From Fidelibacterota bacterium (lineage in GTDB: Bacteria; Fidelibacterota; Marinisomatia; SCGC-AAA003-L08; GCA-2689995), in NCBI GenBank assembly GCA_014381925.1, contig JACNKR010000048.1, positions 25,351 to 89,350 of the forward strand: 64,000 nucleotides of DNA, given 5' to 3'. Shown one piece after another: positions 1-9,841 of this stretch. Position 1 is the first letter of the stretch; each line of letters opens with the position of its first letter. The notes beneath the pieces were generated by a model that was not told the DNA's origin, made no database searches, and saw nothing but the letters and a program-made list of their open reading frames with translations. The position numbers and the translations under genes were made by a program.

Positions 1-734
1 TTGAAGGGATTGGTCGTTACACATTATTAATGATTTCAATGTTTCGTTCTATAGGCTCATGGTCATCTTTTTTTTCTCGCACAATAGATCAAATGGTAAC
101 TATTGGAATAAAGTCAATTCCAATAGTAATGTTAACATCTTTTTTTTCTGGAATGGTTACATCTGTTCAGTCTGCTTATCAAATTACAAGTAGTTTTATT
201 CCTCCAGAGACAATAGGAAGTATAGTTGGTGAATCTATTCTTTTAGAACTAGCACCCGTAATTTCAGCATTAGTATTAACAGGTAGAGTTGGGGCAACAA
301 TTACTGCGGAAATTGGCACTATGCGTGTGACCGAGCAAATAGATGCTTTAGAATCTTTGTCATTTGATCCTATTTCTTTTCTTATTTTACCACGAGTTAT
401 TTCTGGAATTATAATGTTTCCTATATTAATTATTATTGCTGATTATTGTGGAATTACTGGAGGTTGGATTTCTGTCATTTTTGATCCCGATATTAATGTA
501 ACTTCATTTCAATTTTTTGATGGATTTAAACAGTGGTTTAAAGTCTGGGATGCTTGGTTCGGGTTAATTAAAGCATTATTTTTTGGGTTTGCGATAACTT
601 CAATTGCATGTTATCATGGTTATTATACTGAAGGTGGTGCCGCTGGTGTAGGAAAATCAACAACAATTAGTGTGGTATCATCATGTGTAGCAGTTGTTTT
701 TCTTGATTATCTATTATCGTCAATATTATTATGA
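1..734 (+). CDS. mlaE: MlaE-type ABC lipid transport permease (5' end outside window)
   Basis: This is the inner-membrane permease of an Mla/MCE lipid transporter, which moves phospholipid between the outer and inner membranes. The reading frame is open from base 3, and the codons before the first ATG (base 30) read EGIGRYTLL, the conserved start of the MlaE permease domain. The gene therefore begins upstream of the window. The visible part has several hydrophobic segments and the family's conserved core (LAPVISALVLTGRVGATITA, then EIGTMRVTEQIDALE). The stop overlaps the start of the ATPase gene by 4 bp, so the two are probably translationally coupled. The family assignment is firm; the substrate is inferred from the family. 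Confidence 0.9.
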   Translation, partial: EGIGRYTLLMISMFRSIGSWSSFFSRTIDQMVTIGIKSIPIVMLTSFFSGMVTSVQSAYQITSSFIPPETIGSIVGESILLELAPVISALVLTGRVGATITAEIGTMRVTEQIDALESLSFDPISFLILPRVISGIIMFPILIIIADYCGITGGWISVIFDPDINVTSFQFFDGFKQWFKVWDAWFGLIKALFFGFAITSIACYHGYYTEGGAAGVGKSTTISVVSSCVAVVFLDYLLSSILL

Positions 735-1480
735 TTAATATTAAACAATTATGTAAATCTTTTGGAAATAATCGAGTTTTAAATAATATAACTTTTGATA
801 TGGTTGAAGGACAGTCACTGGCGATTGTTGGTCAAAGTGGTACAGGTAAAAGTGTTTTATTAAAGAATATGATTGGTTTAATGAAGCCTGATTCAGGAGA
901 AGTTTGGATTGATGATGAATTAATTAGTAGTTTATCTTTTAAACAACTTCAAAAAGTAAGAACTAAAATTGGAATGGTTTTTCAATCGGGAGCATTGTTT
1001 GATTCTTTAACCGTCGGCGATAATATTGGCTTAGGGTTAAAAAAACTAACAATTTTAAACATTAATGAACAAAAAGATCGAATATTAGAATCCTTATCCG
1101 AAGTAAATTTGGAAGGAACCGAAAATTTAATGCCTGCTGAACTTTCGGGAGGTATGAGAAAAAGAGTTGGGATTGCACGAGCAATAGCAATTAGACCTAA
1201 ATATTTATTTTATGATGAACCAACAACGGGTCTTGATCCAATTATGACTGATATAATAAATAAATTGATAGTAAAATTTCAAAAAGAATATAATATGACA
1301 TCTTTAATAATAACACATGAAACAAAAACAATTTTTGATGTTGCAGAAAAAGTAATTATGTTAGATGATGGAAAAATTATATATAATGGTGAAACAAATA
1401 AAATTAAAGAAAATGAAACACCACTAATTAAACGGTTTTTTACAGGTAATAGTGAAATGAATGTAGGGAGTAAATTATGA
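731..1480 (+). CDS. mlaF: MlaF-type ABC transporter ATP-binding protein
   Basis: This is the cytoplasmic ATPase that powers the MlaE permease. All ABC motifs are visible in a 249-residue protein: Walker A GQSGTGKS (about 34-41), a Q-loop Gln near 85, signature LSGGMRKR (138-145), Walker B YLFYDEP followed by the D-loop TTGLDP (158-170), and a switch His near 196 in ITHE. The signature with GGMRKRVGIARA is typical of the Mla/MCE branch. It overlaps mlaE by 4 bp and mlaD by 4 bp, giving a compact mlaE-mlaF-mlaD unit. No MlaA, MlaB or MlaC homologue lies in the window. Confidence 0.93.
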   Translation: MINIKQLCKSFGNNRVLNNITFDMVEGQSLAIVGQSGTGKSVLLKNMIGLMKPDSGEVWIDDELISSLSFKQLQKVRTKIGMVFQSGALFDSLTVGDNIGLGLKKLTILNINEQKDRILESLSEVNLEGTENLMPAELSGGMRKRVGIARAIAIRPKYLFYDEPTTGLDPIMTDIINKLIVKFQKEYNMTSLIITHETKTIFDVAEKVIMLDDGKIIYNGETNKIKENETPLIKRFFTGNSEMNVGSKL

Positions 1481-2484
1481 AAAAAAGTAAGTTATTTTTT
1501 TTGGGGTCAATAATTTTTATATCAATAATTGCATTTGTAATGGGGATATTATACCTACAAGATATAAAGTTGCAGAGTTCTAATTTTACTTTTTCAGTCA
1601 TTTTTGATAGTGCTCAGGGATTGAACGAAGGGAACAATGTTACAATGTTAGGTAAACGAATTGGTAAAGTAACAAAAACTAGAATTATTGAAGGAAATAA
1701 AATTGGTGTTGAGCTTTCAATTGATAATTCATTTGCATTCAAAATTCCAATTGACTCAAAAATCCATGTTAAATCTGAGGGGATTTTAGGTGCAAAATAT
1801 ATTTCTATTGAGCCCGGAAAAGATTCTAAACATTCGTTATTGGCTGGTGATATTGTGGAAGGAATTCGAGAAGTAGATTTTTCTGAAATTACACCTGGTA
1901 TTGTACCGCTTACTCAGGATTTAGGGGCTTTTGCTCGTAGATTAAAAGCAACATTGGGAGAAAAAGAAAAAGAAAATATTCAAAACACTATATCTAATGT
2001 TGAAACATTAACAAAAGAAATGGTTGATTTTATTAAGGAATACCGGAATGTTTTGTCTGATGAAGAGCGTGAAAATATAAAACAATTTACGGAAAATTTA
2101 AAGGTTTCTACAGAATCATTTAAAACAGCAACAACTGATTTAGAATTAACATTAAAAAAAGATTTACAAAAAGTAGGTGAGGCAATATCTGGACTTAAAA
2201 AGTTTACTGAAAAAGCAGATGTTTTTAATGAGTCAATTACTTCCTTAAAGGAAAGCTCAGAATTAATAAAGACAGCTTCAGAAAATATTAATACATCATC
2301 AAAACAATTTTCTGAAATTGTTAGTAAATTGAATGGTAAAAAAGGTACTTTACCTCGATTATTAAATGATGATGCTGTTTATAATCATATTGATAGTTTA
2401 GTTTTAAATGTTCAGGCAATTATTACAGATTTTAATGATAATCCCGTAAAGTATATAAAAGCATATATTAAAGCTAAAAAGTAA
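1477..2484 (+). CDS. mlaD: MlaD/MCE-domain lipid transport protein
   Basis: This is the substrate-binding component of the MCE transporter. An N-terminal membrane anchor (about residues 5-27) is followed by one MCE/MlaD domain (about 38-115; note FDSAQGLNEGNNVTMLGKRI and GILGAKYISIEPG). A long helical, probably coiled-coil tail rich in Lys, Glu, Ser and Thr fills residues 150-300. At 335 residues it is longer than E. coli MlaD (about 180) and resembles single-MCE proteins with an extended C-terminal helix that may help span the periplasm. It starts with an ATG overlapping the mlaF stop (ATGA). Confidence 0.9.
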   Translation: MKKSKLFFLGSIIFISIIAFVMGILYLQDIKLQSSNFTFSVIFDSAQGLNEGNNVTMLGKRIGKVTKTRIIEGNKIGVELSIDNSFAFKIPIDSKIHVKSEGILGAKYISIEPGKDSKHSLLAGDIVEGIREVDFSEITPGIVPLTQDLGAFARRLKATLGEKEKENIQNTISNVETLTKEMVDFIKEYRNVLSDEERENIKQFTENLKVSTESFKTATTDLELTLKKDLQKVGEAISGLKKFTEKADVFNESITSLKESSELIKTASENINTSSKQFSEIVSKLNGKKGTLPRLLNDDAVYNHIDSLVLNVQAIITDFNDNPVKYIKAYIKAKK

Positions 2485-2485
2485 A

Positions 2486-2689
2486 ATGAAGAAGAATATT
2501 AATTTTGCATGTCCAAAGTGTAAAATAATTTTATTTTCAGAAATGAAAAAATGGTATTATTGTCTTGATTGTAATGAAAAATATCCTGTAAAAGAAAATA
2601 TTCCAATTTTAATATTTGATTATGCGGAACCTTTATTAAAAGAAGACATTATTGAATGCAATCAGAGTTGGAAACAATCAACTGAATAG
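2486..2689 (+). CDS. Trm112-like zinc-ribbon protein
   Basis: This small protein of 67 residues carries a Trm112p/UPF0434-type zinc ribbon: CPKC at residues 9-12 and CLDC at 26-29, followed by the family's YPVKENIPIL segment. Bacterial members are found next to many different genes, and their role is unsettled; eukaryotic Trm112 activates methyltransferases. It begins one base after the mlaD stop, so it is part of the same transcript. The family call is good; a specific function is not claimed. Confidence 0.8.
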   Translation: MKKNINFACPKCKIILFSEMKKWYYCLDCNEKYPVKENIPILIFDYAEPLLKEDIIECNQSWKQSTE

Positions 2690-2766
2690 GGTAAATTTAA
2701 AGTCTTTATTCTAAATTTAAATTAATAATTTGAGTGAAAATTAAACTCAATTTTACAGGGGACTTA

Positions 2767-4314
2767 ATGAAAAGATTTTTTTATATATTGTTGTTTATTG
2801 GAGGTTTTATATCTCAGGTAGGTGCTGTTGGTGAGGCTGGAGCTATTTTCTTATTGATAACACCAGGAGCAGGTCCTGCCGGCACAGGTGAAGCTCAAGT
2901 TGCAAAAGCTGACGATGCGTATGCTTCTTATTTTAATCCTGCAGGATTAGCCTTTTTAAATGGTTCAGAAATGTCACTTATGCATGTTAATTGGTTACCT
3001 AATCTTGCAGATGATTTATATTATGAGTATTTAGGAGGTAGGACTTATATTGAAAATTTAGGTACTATTGGAGGACATTTTATTTTCCTAAACTTAGGTG
3101 AGCAAACAAGAACAGATGAGTTTGGTAACATATTAAATAAATTTACAAGTAATATGTGGGCTTTGACTGCTAATTTTTCAACGATGCTATCCGAAAACTC
3201 AGGAATAGGATTAGGAATGAAAGTTTTTCAACAAAATTTAATTTCGGGCGGAACTGCAGCCGAAGCTGGAAATGGAAAATCAACAGATTTTGCATTTGAT
3301 TTAGGTTATTTACTTAAATTAAATCGTTTTAATTTTGGATTTGCAATTTCAAATATTGGACCTAAAATTTCATTTATTGATGTAAATCAAGCAGACCCTG
3401 CTCCAACAAATTTAAGAATTGGATTTCAAGCTGAATTATATAATAATAATTATAATAAGGTTAACTTATTGTTTGATGTGAATAAGTTATTAGTTGCTTC
3501 ATATCCTGATATGGATTGGGATGGAGATGGTCTTGTTGGAGGATATGATGAAGCGGGAGATTTAGGTACATTGGGTGGAGAAGATTATGGTTTTAATCAA
3601 AATGGACAAATAGAATACTCACATTCAGATCCATGGTATTTTGCCATTATTACTTCGTGGTTAGATGATTGGTTTTTAGGAGGAGATCGAGATTTAATTA
3701 GACAAGGTGCAAGTTCAGAATTACTTGATCATAAAATTGGTGGATGGGAATTTTTTAATGGCGAATGTAATTCTAATTTTACATCAATATCTACATCAAA
3801 TAATAATATGTGTAATGAACCGGACTCACCTGAATTTGACCCATATATTGAATTAGACGATGTAGTAACAGAAGTTTATGACGATGAATTGAAACAAAAT
3901 TTTTATCCTGAGCTTTTTGAACATGAACCATATTATGATAGTAATGAAAATAATATTTATGATGAAGGTATTGATGTATTATTAAATGATTTAAATGATA
4001 ACGGAGAATGGGACTCGTTTGAAGATTCTAAGTATAATGAGTTTGGTCAAGTTGAAAAAGGAAAAGGTGATGAACGATCAATTAAAACTGAATTTGTTGA
4101 AAGTGTATATAATATTGGATTAGAATATTGGTATAGTGAAAATTTTGCAGTTAGGGCAGGTTATATACATGATCAAGAAGGTGACATAAAAGTTCCAACA
4201 ATGGGTGCAGGACTTCGATTTGGTGGTTATGGATTTGATTTTGGATATACAGGTGGTGCAGAAGGCCACCCTCGCTCTAACACAATGTTCTTTTCTATAA
4301 ATATGGAACTTTAA
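2767..4314 (+). CDS. PorV/PorQ-like outer-membrane beta-barrel protein
   Basis: The mature start AGAIFLLITPGAGPAGTGEA with AYASYFNPAGLAFL shortly after is the hallmark of the PorV/PorQ family, FadL-like barrels that act in type IX secretion or as outer-membrane proteins of FCB bacteria. I start at ATG 2767 because it follows the Shine-Dalgarno sequence AGGGGA and begins a clean signal peptide (MKRFFYILLFIGGF...). A GTG at 2734 would add 11 residues in front of that peptide. About residues 250-450 form an acidic, Asp/Asn-rich insertion with calcium-loop-like stretches (DMDWDGDGLVGGYDEAGDLG), unusual for a simple PorV. The gene that follows encodes a protein with a type IX sorting tail. Confidence 0.8.
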   Translation: MKRFFYILLFIGGFISQVGAVGEAGAIFLLITPGAGPAGTGEAQVAKADDAYASYFNPAGLAFLNGSEMSLMHVNWLPNLADDLYYEYLGGRTYIENLGTIGGHFIFLNLGEQTRTDEFGNILNKFTSNMWALTANFSTMLSENSGIGLGMKVFQQNLISGGTAAEAGNGKSTDFAFDLGYLLKLNRFNFGFAISNIGPKISFIDVNQADPAPTNLRIGFQAELYNNNYNKVNLLFDVNKLLVASYPDMDWDGDGLVGGYDEAGDLGTLGGEDYGFNQNGQIEYSHSDPWYFAIITSWLDDWFLGGDRDLIRQGASSELLDHKIGGWEFFNGECNSNFTSISTSNNNMCNEPDSPEFDPYIELDDVVTEVYDDELKQNFYPELFEHEPYYDSNENNIYDEGIDVLLNDLNDNGEWDSFEDSKYNEFGQVEKGKGDERSIKTEFVESVYNIGLEYWYSENFAVRAGYIHDQEGDIKVPTMGAGLRFGGYGFDFGYTGGAEGHPRSNTMFFSINMEL

Positions 4315-4321
4315 ACAAAAG

Positions 4322-6865
4322 TTGTCTATATATAATAAGTTTGTAATTTTAGCTACCCTCGCTTTCGGGGGTGGTTTGTTTTCTACACCTATTGTAAATT
4401 CAGTATTAAATGTTGAAAATACAGATATTCAGCTCTTAATTGGTTTAAGAATTCAATTTCCTCAGTCTGAAATTGATAATAGTACAAGTGGTGATGAAAC
4501 ATTTTTTTTGAATGAAATTGATGAAAATATTTTAACAAGATGCGATGGTTTTTTTGTTGATTTACCCCCTCATAATCAATCTTATTTTCAATCTCAAATG
4601 AATGCTGTAAATAATTATTTTAATTCTGTTTCAAATGGGAATATCAATTTTGATATTGAAATGACTGAAAATATTTTAACTGCAAATGAAGGAATGGCAT
4701 ATTATGCAAGTTCTGATACAACTTTAGGTGATTTATTTATTGAAGGAATAAATGGATTTAATTCAGAAATTGAATCAATAGTATTAAATTATTTTTCTGA
4801 TTTAGAAATGGGTTTGGAACAAACTTTAATTGTTTTATTTCATGCGGGAATTGGTCAAGATTTTGCAGTTCCTTTTTTAGATCCAACTCCAAATGATCTA
4901 AGCAGTGCATATATTGAAGAAACAATGTTGAGAGTTTTACCTTCAATTTCAGAAATAAAAATAAAGAGGGGAGTTTTATTGCCTGAATCTCAAAATCATA
5001 TTTATTATAATGTTATTGAATCTATTTTTAATGGAGAAGAAGATTTTTGCGATTATCAAATTGGTATGACGGGGATTTTTTCTTTTTTGGTTGGGTATGC
5101 ACTAGGAATACCGCCCTTATATAATATTGAAACAGGTGATGCAGGCGTAGGTGTTTTTGGATTAATGGATCATGGGTCAAATAATGGAAGAGGTGTGATA
5201 CCTGCCCCACCTACTGCATGGAGTCGAATTAATGCTGGTTGGGTTGAGCCAACATTATTAAATAAAAATGGTATTTATGAAATTTATTCACGAAATATAG
5301 AAGATAAGATTATGAAAATTCCTATTTCTAATGATGAATATTTTTTATTAGAGTTTAGAAATAACTTAGCTGTTGAAAGTGATAACTTAGAAGAAATTAG
5401 ATTTCAAGAAGATTTTTCATATTTACATTGGTTTGATGTGTTAACTGATTCATTACCTGAATTAATAAATTTAACTGAAATGGGAATTATTGAATCTATT
5501 TCTAATTATGATTTAGGTTTGCCAGAAACCGGAGCCTTAATTTGGCATATAAAAGAACCAAATTCTAGTTTAGATAGTATCAATATAGACCCTGAAAATA
5601 GACACATCCATTTGGAAGAAGCGGATGGTGCTATTGATATTGGTTATGAGAGTTTTAATCCCTTTTTTAATGAACATATTACAGGATGGGGTGCAGATAT
5701 GTGGTTTCCACGAAATTCACAATGGGAATTAGCAAATCAAAATTTTGATGAAATTGAGTTTAGTGATTTAACATTTCCAAATACAAAAACTAATTCTGGA
5801 GTTAAAACAAATATTCGCATATCTGAAATTAATATATCTGATTCCACATTTAATTTTAAATTTCAAAAAACAAGTAACCTGAATTGGCTACAAATTGCAG
5901 AATATGGCTCTTACCCAATTGGTGCAACATCTAATTCTGTTATTATGAAATCTGGAAATGACTTTTTTCAAATTTATTTATCTATTCCTGATACAATTAG
6001 TATAAATACAATAAATATAGATTTTACAGATGATTGTATCAATAACCCATTTCAAATTATACAACCAGAAAACTCTGGGTATGAATGTATTTCTCAACCT
6101 CAAACTATAAATGGATATATTGAAAATCCAGATTTCCTAATTGAAATAGATAATGCATCGGCTGTTGGTGATATAGATTTAGATGGTTTAGATGAAATTT
6201 TTTATTTTGAAAATGGAAAATTATATTGTGAAAATGAAAATGGTACATTCTGTAATGGGTTTCCAATTTCTGGTAATTTCACAGAGTCATTACTAATAGC
6301 AAATATTATAGATGATGAATTCCCAGAGATTATTTTAAAAGAGGGATATGATTTAAAAATTATATCTCATCTCGGTATAGAATTATTTAGTGAATCTTCA
6401 TTAACAAATGTAATGCCAATTATTGTGCCAAATTGGGATGGTGAATTAGCAGGATTAGTTGATGGTACTCAAATTTTTACTTTTGAATACGATGAACAAC
6501 ATAGCTATTGGATTACAAAATTTGGAACAATAAATGGAGATTCGAAATCTTCAGGTTTTCATTTTTCACAAGAAGTTTCTTTTGATGGAATTGAGAAAAA
6601 GAAAGTATATAATTACCCAAACCCTGTTAGAGATGGTAAAACTACATTCAGATTTTTTAATTACGGTGCAAGTTCTGTAAAAATAACGATTTTTAATTCA
6701 GCGGGGCAATTTATAGAATCATTTGAAAAAAATGATTTAACATATAATGAATATAATGAATATGAGTGGGAAACCGGTCGTTTAAATGTGGGGGTTTATC
6801 TTGCAGAAATTAAGCCGAATATTGGCAATGCACACCTAGTTCATGTTATGATATTAAATAAATGA
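4322..6865 (+). CDS. Secreted M6-like protein with degenerate active site and type IX sorting domain
   Basis: This 847-residue secreted protein starts at TTG with a hydrophobic signal peptide. The N-terminal half looks like an M6 (immune inhibitor A) peptidase: FLVGYALGIPPLYN (about 254-267), then GVGVFGLMDHGS and PPTAWSRINAGW match the family's HExxH...LGLPDLY, GxGxWDLM and PSAWxKxxLGW segments. The zinc-binding HExxH is replaced by FLVGY, so it should be catalytically dead. An FG-GAP-like piece (VGDIDLDGLDEIFYFENGK) precedes a C-terminal type A Por secretion tail (YPNPV...ITIFNSAGQFI...GVYLAEI). It lies 7 bp after the PorV-like gene and overlaps the next gene by 4 bp. The role of the inactive domain is unknown. 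Confidence 0.78.
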   Translation: MSIYNKFVILATLAFGGGLFSTPIVNSVLNVENTDIQLLIGLRIQFPQSEIDNSTSGDETFFLNEIDENILTRCDGFFVDLPPHNQSYFQSQMNAVNNYFNSVSNGNINFDIEMTENILTANEGMAYYASSDTTLGDLFIEGINGFNSEIESIVLNYFSDLEMGLEQTLIVLFHAGIGQDFAVPFLDPTPNDLSSAYIEETMLRVLPSISEIKIKRGVLLPESQNHIYYNVIESIFNGEEDFCDYQIGMTGIFSFLVGYALGIPPLYNIETGDAGVGVFGLMDHGSNNGRGVIPAPPTAWSRINAGWVEPTLLNKNGIYEIYSRNIEDKIMKIPISNDEYFLLEFRNNLAVESDNLEEIRFQEDFSYLHWFDVLTDSLPELINLTEMGIIESISNYDLGLPETGALIWHIKEPNSSLDSINIDPENRHIHLEEADGAIDIGYESFNPFFNEHITGWGADMWFPRNSQWELANQNFDEIEFSDLTFPNTKTNSGVKTNIRISEINISDSTFNFKFQKTSNLNWLQIAEYGSYPIGATSNSVIMKSGNDFFQIYLSIPDTISINTINIDFTDDCINNPFQIIQPENSGYECISQPQTINGYIENPDFLIEIDNASAVGDIDLDGLDEIFYFENGKLYCENENGTFCNGFPISGNFTESLLIANIIDDEFPEIILKEGYDLKIISHLGIELFSESSLTNVMPIIVPNWDGELAGLVDGTQIFTFEYDEQHSYWITKFGTINGDSKSSGFHFSQEVSFDGIEKKKVYNYPNPVRDGKTTFRFFNYGASSVKITIFNSAGQFIESFEKNDLTYNEYNEYEWETGRLNVGVYLAEIKPNIGNAHLVHVMILNK

Positions 6866-9834
6866 AAAAATATTTAACTCAATATTTTATTTATATATTT
6901 TTAATTTCTGGATTATTTTGCCAGTCTTTATATAATCACCCCGAATTAAACTGGCATTCTTTTGAAACTGAACATTTTATATTTCATTTTCATGATGAAA
7001 CTGAAAATTCAGCTAGAGAAGCGGCCACCGTAGCAGAATATATTTATCAGCCAATTACAACCCTTTATGACTATGAGCCACCGGAAAAAACACAAATAAT
7101 TATTAAAGACACCGATGATTATGCCAATGGAGCTGCATATTCGTTTGATAATAAAATTGAAATTTGGGCAACTCCACTAGCCTTTGATTTAAGAGGTGCA
7201 CATCGATGGTTGCAAAATGTAATTACTCATGAGTTTACTCATATTATTCAAATTCAATCATCCGTTAAATTTTCATTAAATGTACCGGGTGGTTTTTTTC
7301 AATTTATTGGTTATGAAAAAGAAAAAAGAGATGATGTATTATATGGTTATCCTGATCGAATAGTATCATACCCCTTACCCGGGATTATAATTCCACCTTG
7401 GTTGGCTGAAGGTACAGCTCAATTTATGTACCCAGGAGCTAACTTTGACTTTTTAGATTCTCATCGTGATATGATTATACGAGATAGAGTTTTGAACAAT
7501 AATCTTCTTACTTTTTCACAAATGAATTCATTTGGTAAAAGAGGAATTGGCAATGAATCAACTTATAATCAAGGCTTTTCATTTATTTTATGGCTGGCAA
7601 AGAATTATGGAAATGATATTAATAAGAGAATATCAAAAGAGATTTCAAATCCATTTCAGTTTTCGATTTCAAATGCATTAAAAAAAGCAACGGGTATTTC
7701 TGGAAAAGAACTTTATAGTTCATGGGCAAATGATATTTCTATAGATTATTTAAAGAAAACAGAAAAAATAAAACGAAATGAAATTAAAGGTGAAATAATA
7801 GAAGACGATGGAGGGGTAAATTTATATCCCGTTTGGAGCCCTAATAATAAAAACTTCGCCTTTTTAAGTAATCGAAAACATGATTATTTTTCTCAAACAG
7901 ATTTATATATATATAATTTTGAAACAGATAAATCAATAAAAATTGCAAGTAGAGTTGAATCTAAACCTACTTGGATAAATAATAGTCATATCCTTTATTC
8001 TCGTCGCTCGAAGAAAAATGATAATGGTTCTACTTTTTTTGATTTATATAAATATGATTTAAACTTAAAAGAAGAAACTCAATTAACAATTAGTGGTCGT
8101 TTTACAAGTCCATTAGTATTAAAAGGGAAGGATAAATTTATAGCATTTAAAACAAGTGATGGTTCAACAAATATATATTTATCAGATGTTAATCATGTAG
8201 ATCTTCAGCCAATAACTCAAATTGATAATGGTTTAGTTCTTTTTTCAGCGACTTATAATTCTATTGAAAATATTTTAATTTTAGATGGGAATTCATTACA
8301 TGGTCGGCAGTTATATTCATTGGATATGGAAAATTATAAATTAGAAATAATTACAAATTCAAATTGGGATTCCCGAAACCCAAATTATCAAAATGGACAA
8401 TTATGTTATTCTGAAGATAAATCGGGGATTTATAATTTAATATGTGAGTTTAATGATAATAAGAATTATATCTCAAATGTTTTAGGTGGTGCTTTTATGC
8501 CAGATGTGAACAATAAAGGTGAAGTATTATTTAGCCTTTATAAAAATGGTGAGTATGAAATTGCAATATTGAAAGAAAAAAACTATATCAATAAAAATTA
8601 TGTGGGATATTCTGAAAATAATTTTGAAAATCGTCCTCATTCCATTTTAATTTCAGAAAAAAATAATACGGAGGCAACTGATTATAAAGATGGGATGTCT
8701 CGTCCTTTTATTTTACCTAAATTGATGATTGATTATAATACCGTAAAATATGGTTTTTATTTATTTTCATCTGAATTTTTGAATCGAATGAATTTTATTG
8801 TAGGTGCATCATTAAATTCAATTAAAGATAAAGACCTATTTGCAATTTTTGAATATAAAAAATGGAAATATACATTTTATATGAATTTTTTTGGAATTCA
8901 AAGACATAAAAATAATATGGATTATAAGTTTTTTGATTTATATACAGGTAGATCAGATTTAAAATTTACAATTTTTGCAACAGATTTAGGTACAAAATTT
9001 CCTTATAAAAATCATTTAATAGACTTAAAATATTCATACCAAAAATATAGAGCAAACCAACGGTGGACATTTATTGAAGGATCTGGAATAAATGAATATC
9101 CAGCAGGGTATGGGTATGATTATTATCGAAATCATTCTCTTTCTTTAACTGGAAAATTTTCAACTAAAAAAACACAATTTTTAGGAAATATGTTACCTCA
9201 AAATGGATATGATTTAAATTACAAAATTATGTTTGATCATAATTTATTTTTAAATGGATTTAAGGAAGATCAATTACAGACGGAGATTTTTTCTCCCGAA
9301 CATACTTTTAGAACTGAAGTTAAATTTCATAAGTATAAATTATTATCTGAAAAATTAAATATTAGTGGTGCATTTAAGAGTCAAATTGGAGTTGTGAGTA
9401 ATCAAAACATCGATGATTTCTTTTATTATTTTAATGGAGGGTTAGCAGGTTTAAAAGGATATACTTATTATGATACAACATTATATGGTCCTAATATGAT
9501 GTTATTATCTACCGTAGTTAGAAAACCTGTATTTACAGAAAAAAGTATTGTGATTGGCCCAGTAAATTTACAGAATTTATCTATAGGGATTATTGGACAA
9601 TATGGTGGTGGATATAGCTATAAAATGAATGAAATTATTACTGGTAAACCAAAAAATTGGTTCTCTGATGTGAATTTTGGCGAATCTATAGGATGTGAAT
9701 TAAGATTGGCAGGTTTCTCATTTTATTCATATCCAACGACATTTTCGTATGAAATCCATTATCCTTTAGCAAATGATTATGAAAATCCTCAACCTAAACA
9801 TTATTTTACAATTTTATTTGATTTTCAGGAGTAA
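6862..9834 (+). CDS. Peptidase-MA-like metalloprotease with TolB-like propeller and C-terminal barrel
   Basis: This 990-residue exported protein has a signal peptide (ends near FCQS). A Peptidase MA-like gluzincin domain follows: HEFTH at about 123-127 gives the zinc ligands and catalytic Glu, and WLAEGTAQF supplies a third ligand (Glu near 183). Residues 300-600 hold TolB/WD40-like blades (YPVWSPNNKNFAFLSNRK is typical). The last 350 residues are rich in alternating aromatic and polar residues and end in Phe-Gln-Glu, suggesting a beta-barrel. The architecture matches large surface-associated proteins of FCB bacteria annotated as Tol-like or surface antigens. It overlaps the preceding gene by 4 bp. 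Confidence 0.75.
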   Translation: MKKYLTQYFIYIFLISGLFCQSLYNHPELNWHSFETEHFIFHFHDETENSAREAATVAEYIYQPITTLYDYEPPEKTQIIIKDTDDYANGAAYSFDNKIEIWATPLAFDLRGAHRWLQNVITHEFTHIIQIQSSVKFSLNVPGGFFQFIGYEKEKRDDVLYGYPDRIVSYPLPGIIIPPWLAEGTAQFMYPGANFDFLDSHRDMIIRDRVLNNNLLTFSQMNSFGKRGIGNESTYNQGFSFILWLAKNYGNDINKRISKEISNPFQFSISNALKKATGISGKELYSSWANDISIDYLKKTEKIKRNEIKGEIIEDDGGVNLYPVWSPNNKNFAFLSNRKHDYFSQTDLYIYNFETDKSIKIASRVESKPTWINNSHILYSRRSKKNDNGSTFFDLYKYDLNLKEETQLTISGRFTSPLVLKGKDKFIAFKTSDGSTNIYLSDVNHVDLQPITQIDNGLVLFSATYNSIENILILDGNSLHGRQLYSLDMENYKLEIITNSNWDSRNPNYQNGQLCYSEDKSGIYNLICEFNDNKNYISNVLGGAFMPDVNNKGEVLFSLYKNGEYEIAILKEKNYINKNYVGYSENNFENRPHSILISEKNNTEATDYKDGMSRPFILPKLMIDYNTVKYGFYLFSSEFLNRMNFIVGASLNSIKDKDLFAIFEYKKWKYTFYMNFFGIQRHKNNMDYKFFDLYTGRSDLKFTIFATDLGTKFPYKNHLIDLKYSYQKYRANQRWTFIEGSGINEYPAGYGYDYYRNHSLSLTGKFSTKKTQFLGNMLPQNGYDLNYKIMFDHNLFLNGFKEDQLQTEIFSPEHTFRTEVKFHKYKLLSEKLNISGAFKSQIGVVSNQNIDDFFYYFNGGLAGLKGYTYYDTTLYGPNMMLLSTVVRKPVFTEKSIVIGPVNLQNLSIGIIGQYGGGYSYKMNEIITGKPKNWFSDVNFGESIGCELRLAGFSFYSYPTTFSYEIHYPLANDYENPQPKHYFTILFDFQE

Positions 9835-9841
9835 ATATAGA

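Noticed and set aside
2729..2754. TTGAGT...ACTCAATTTT hairpin before the PorV-like gene
   Set aside because: The stem is only six AT-rich pairs and overlaps the leader of the next gene; too weak to call a terminator.
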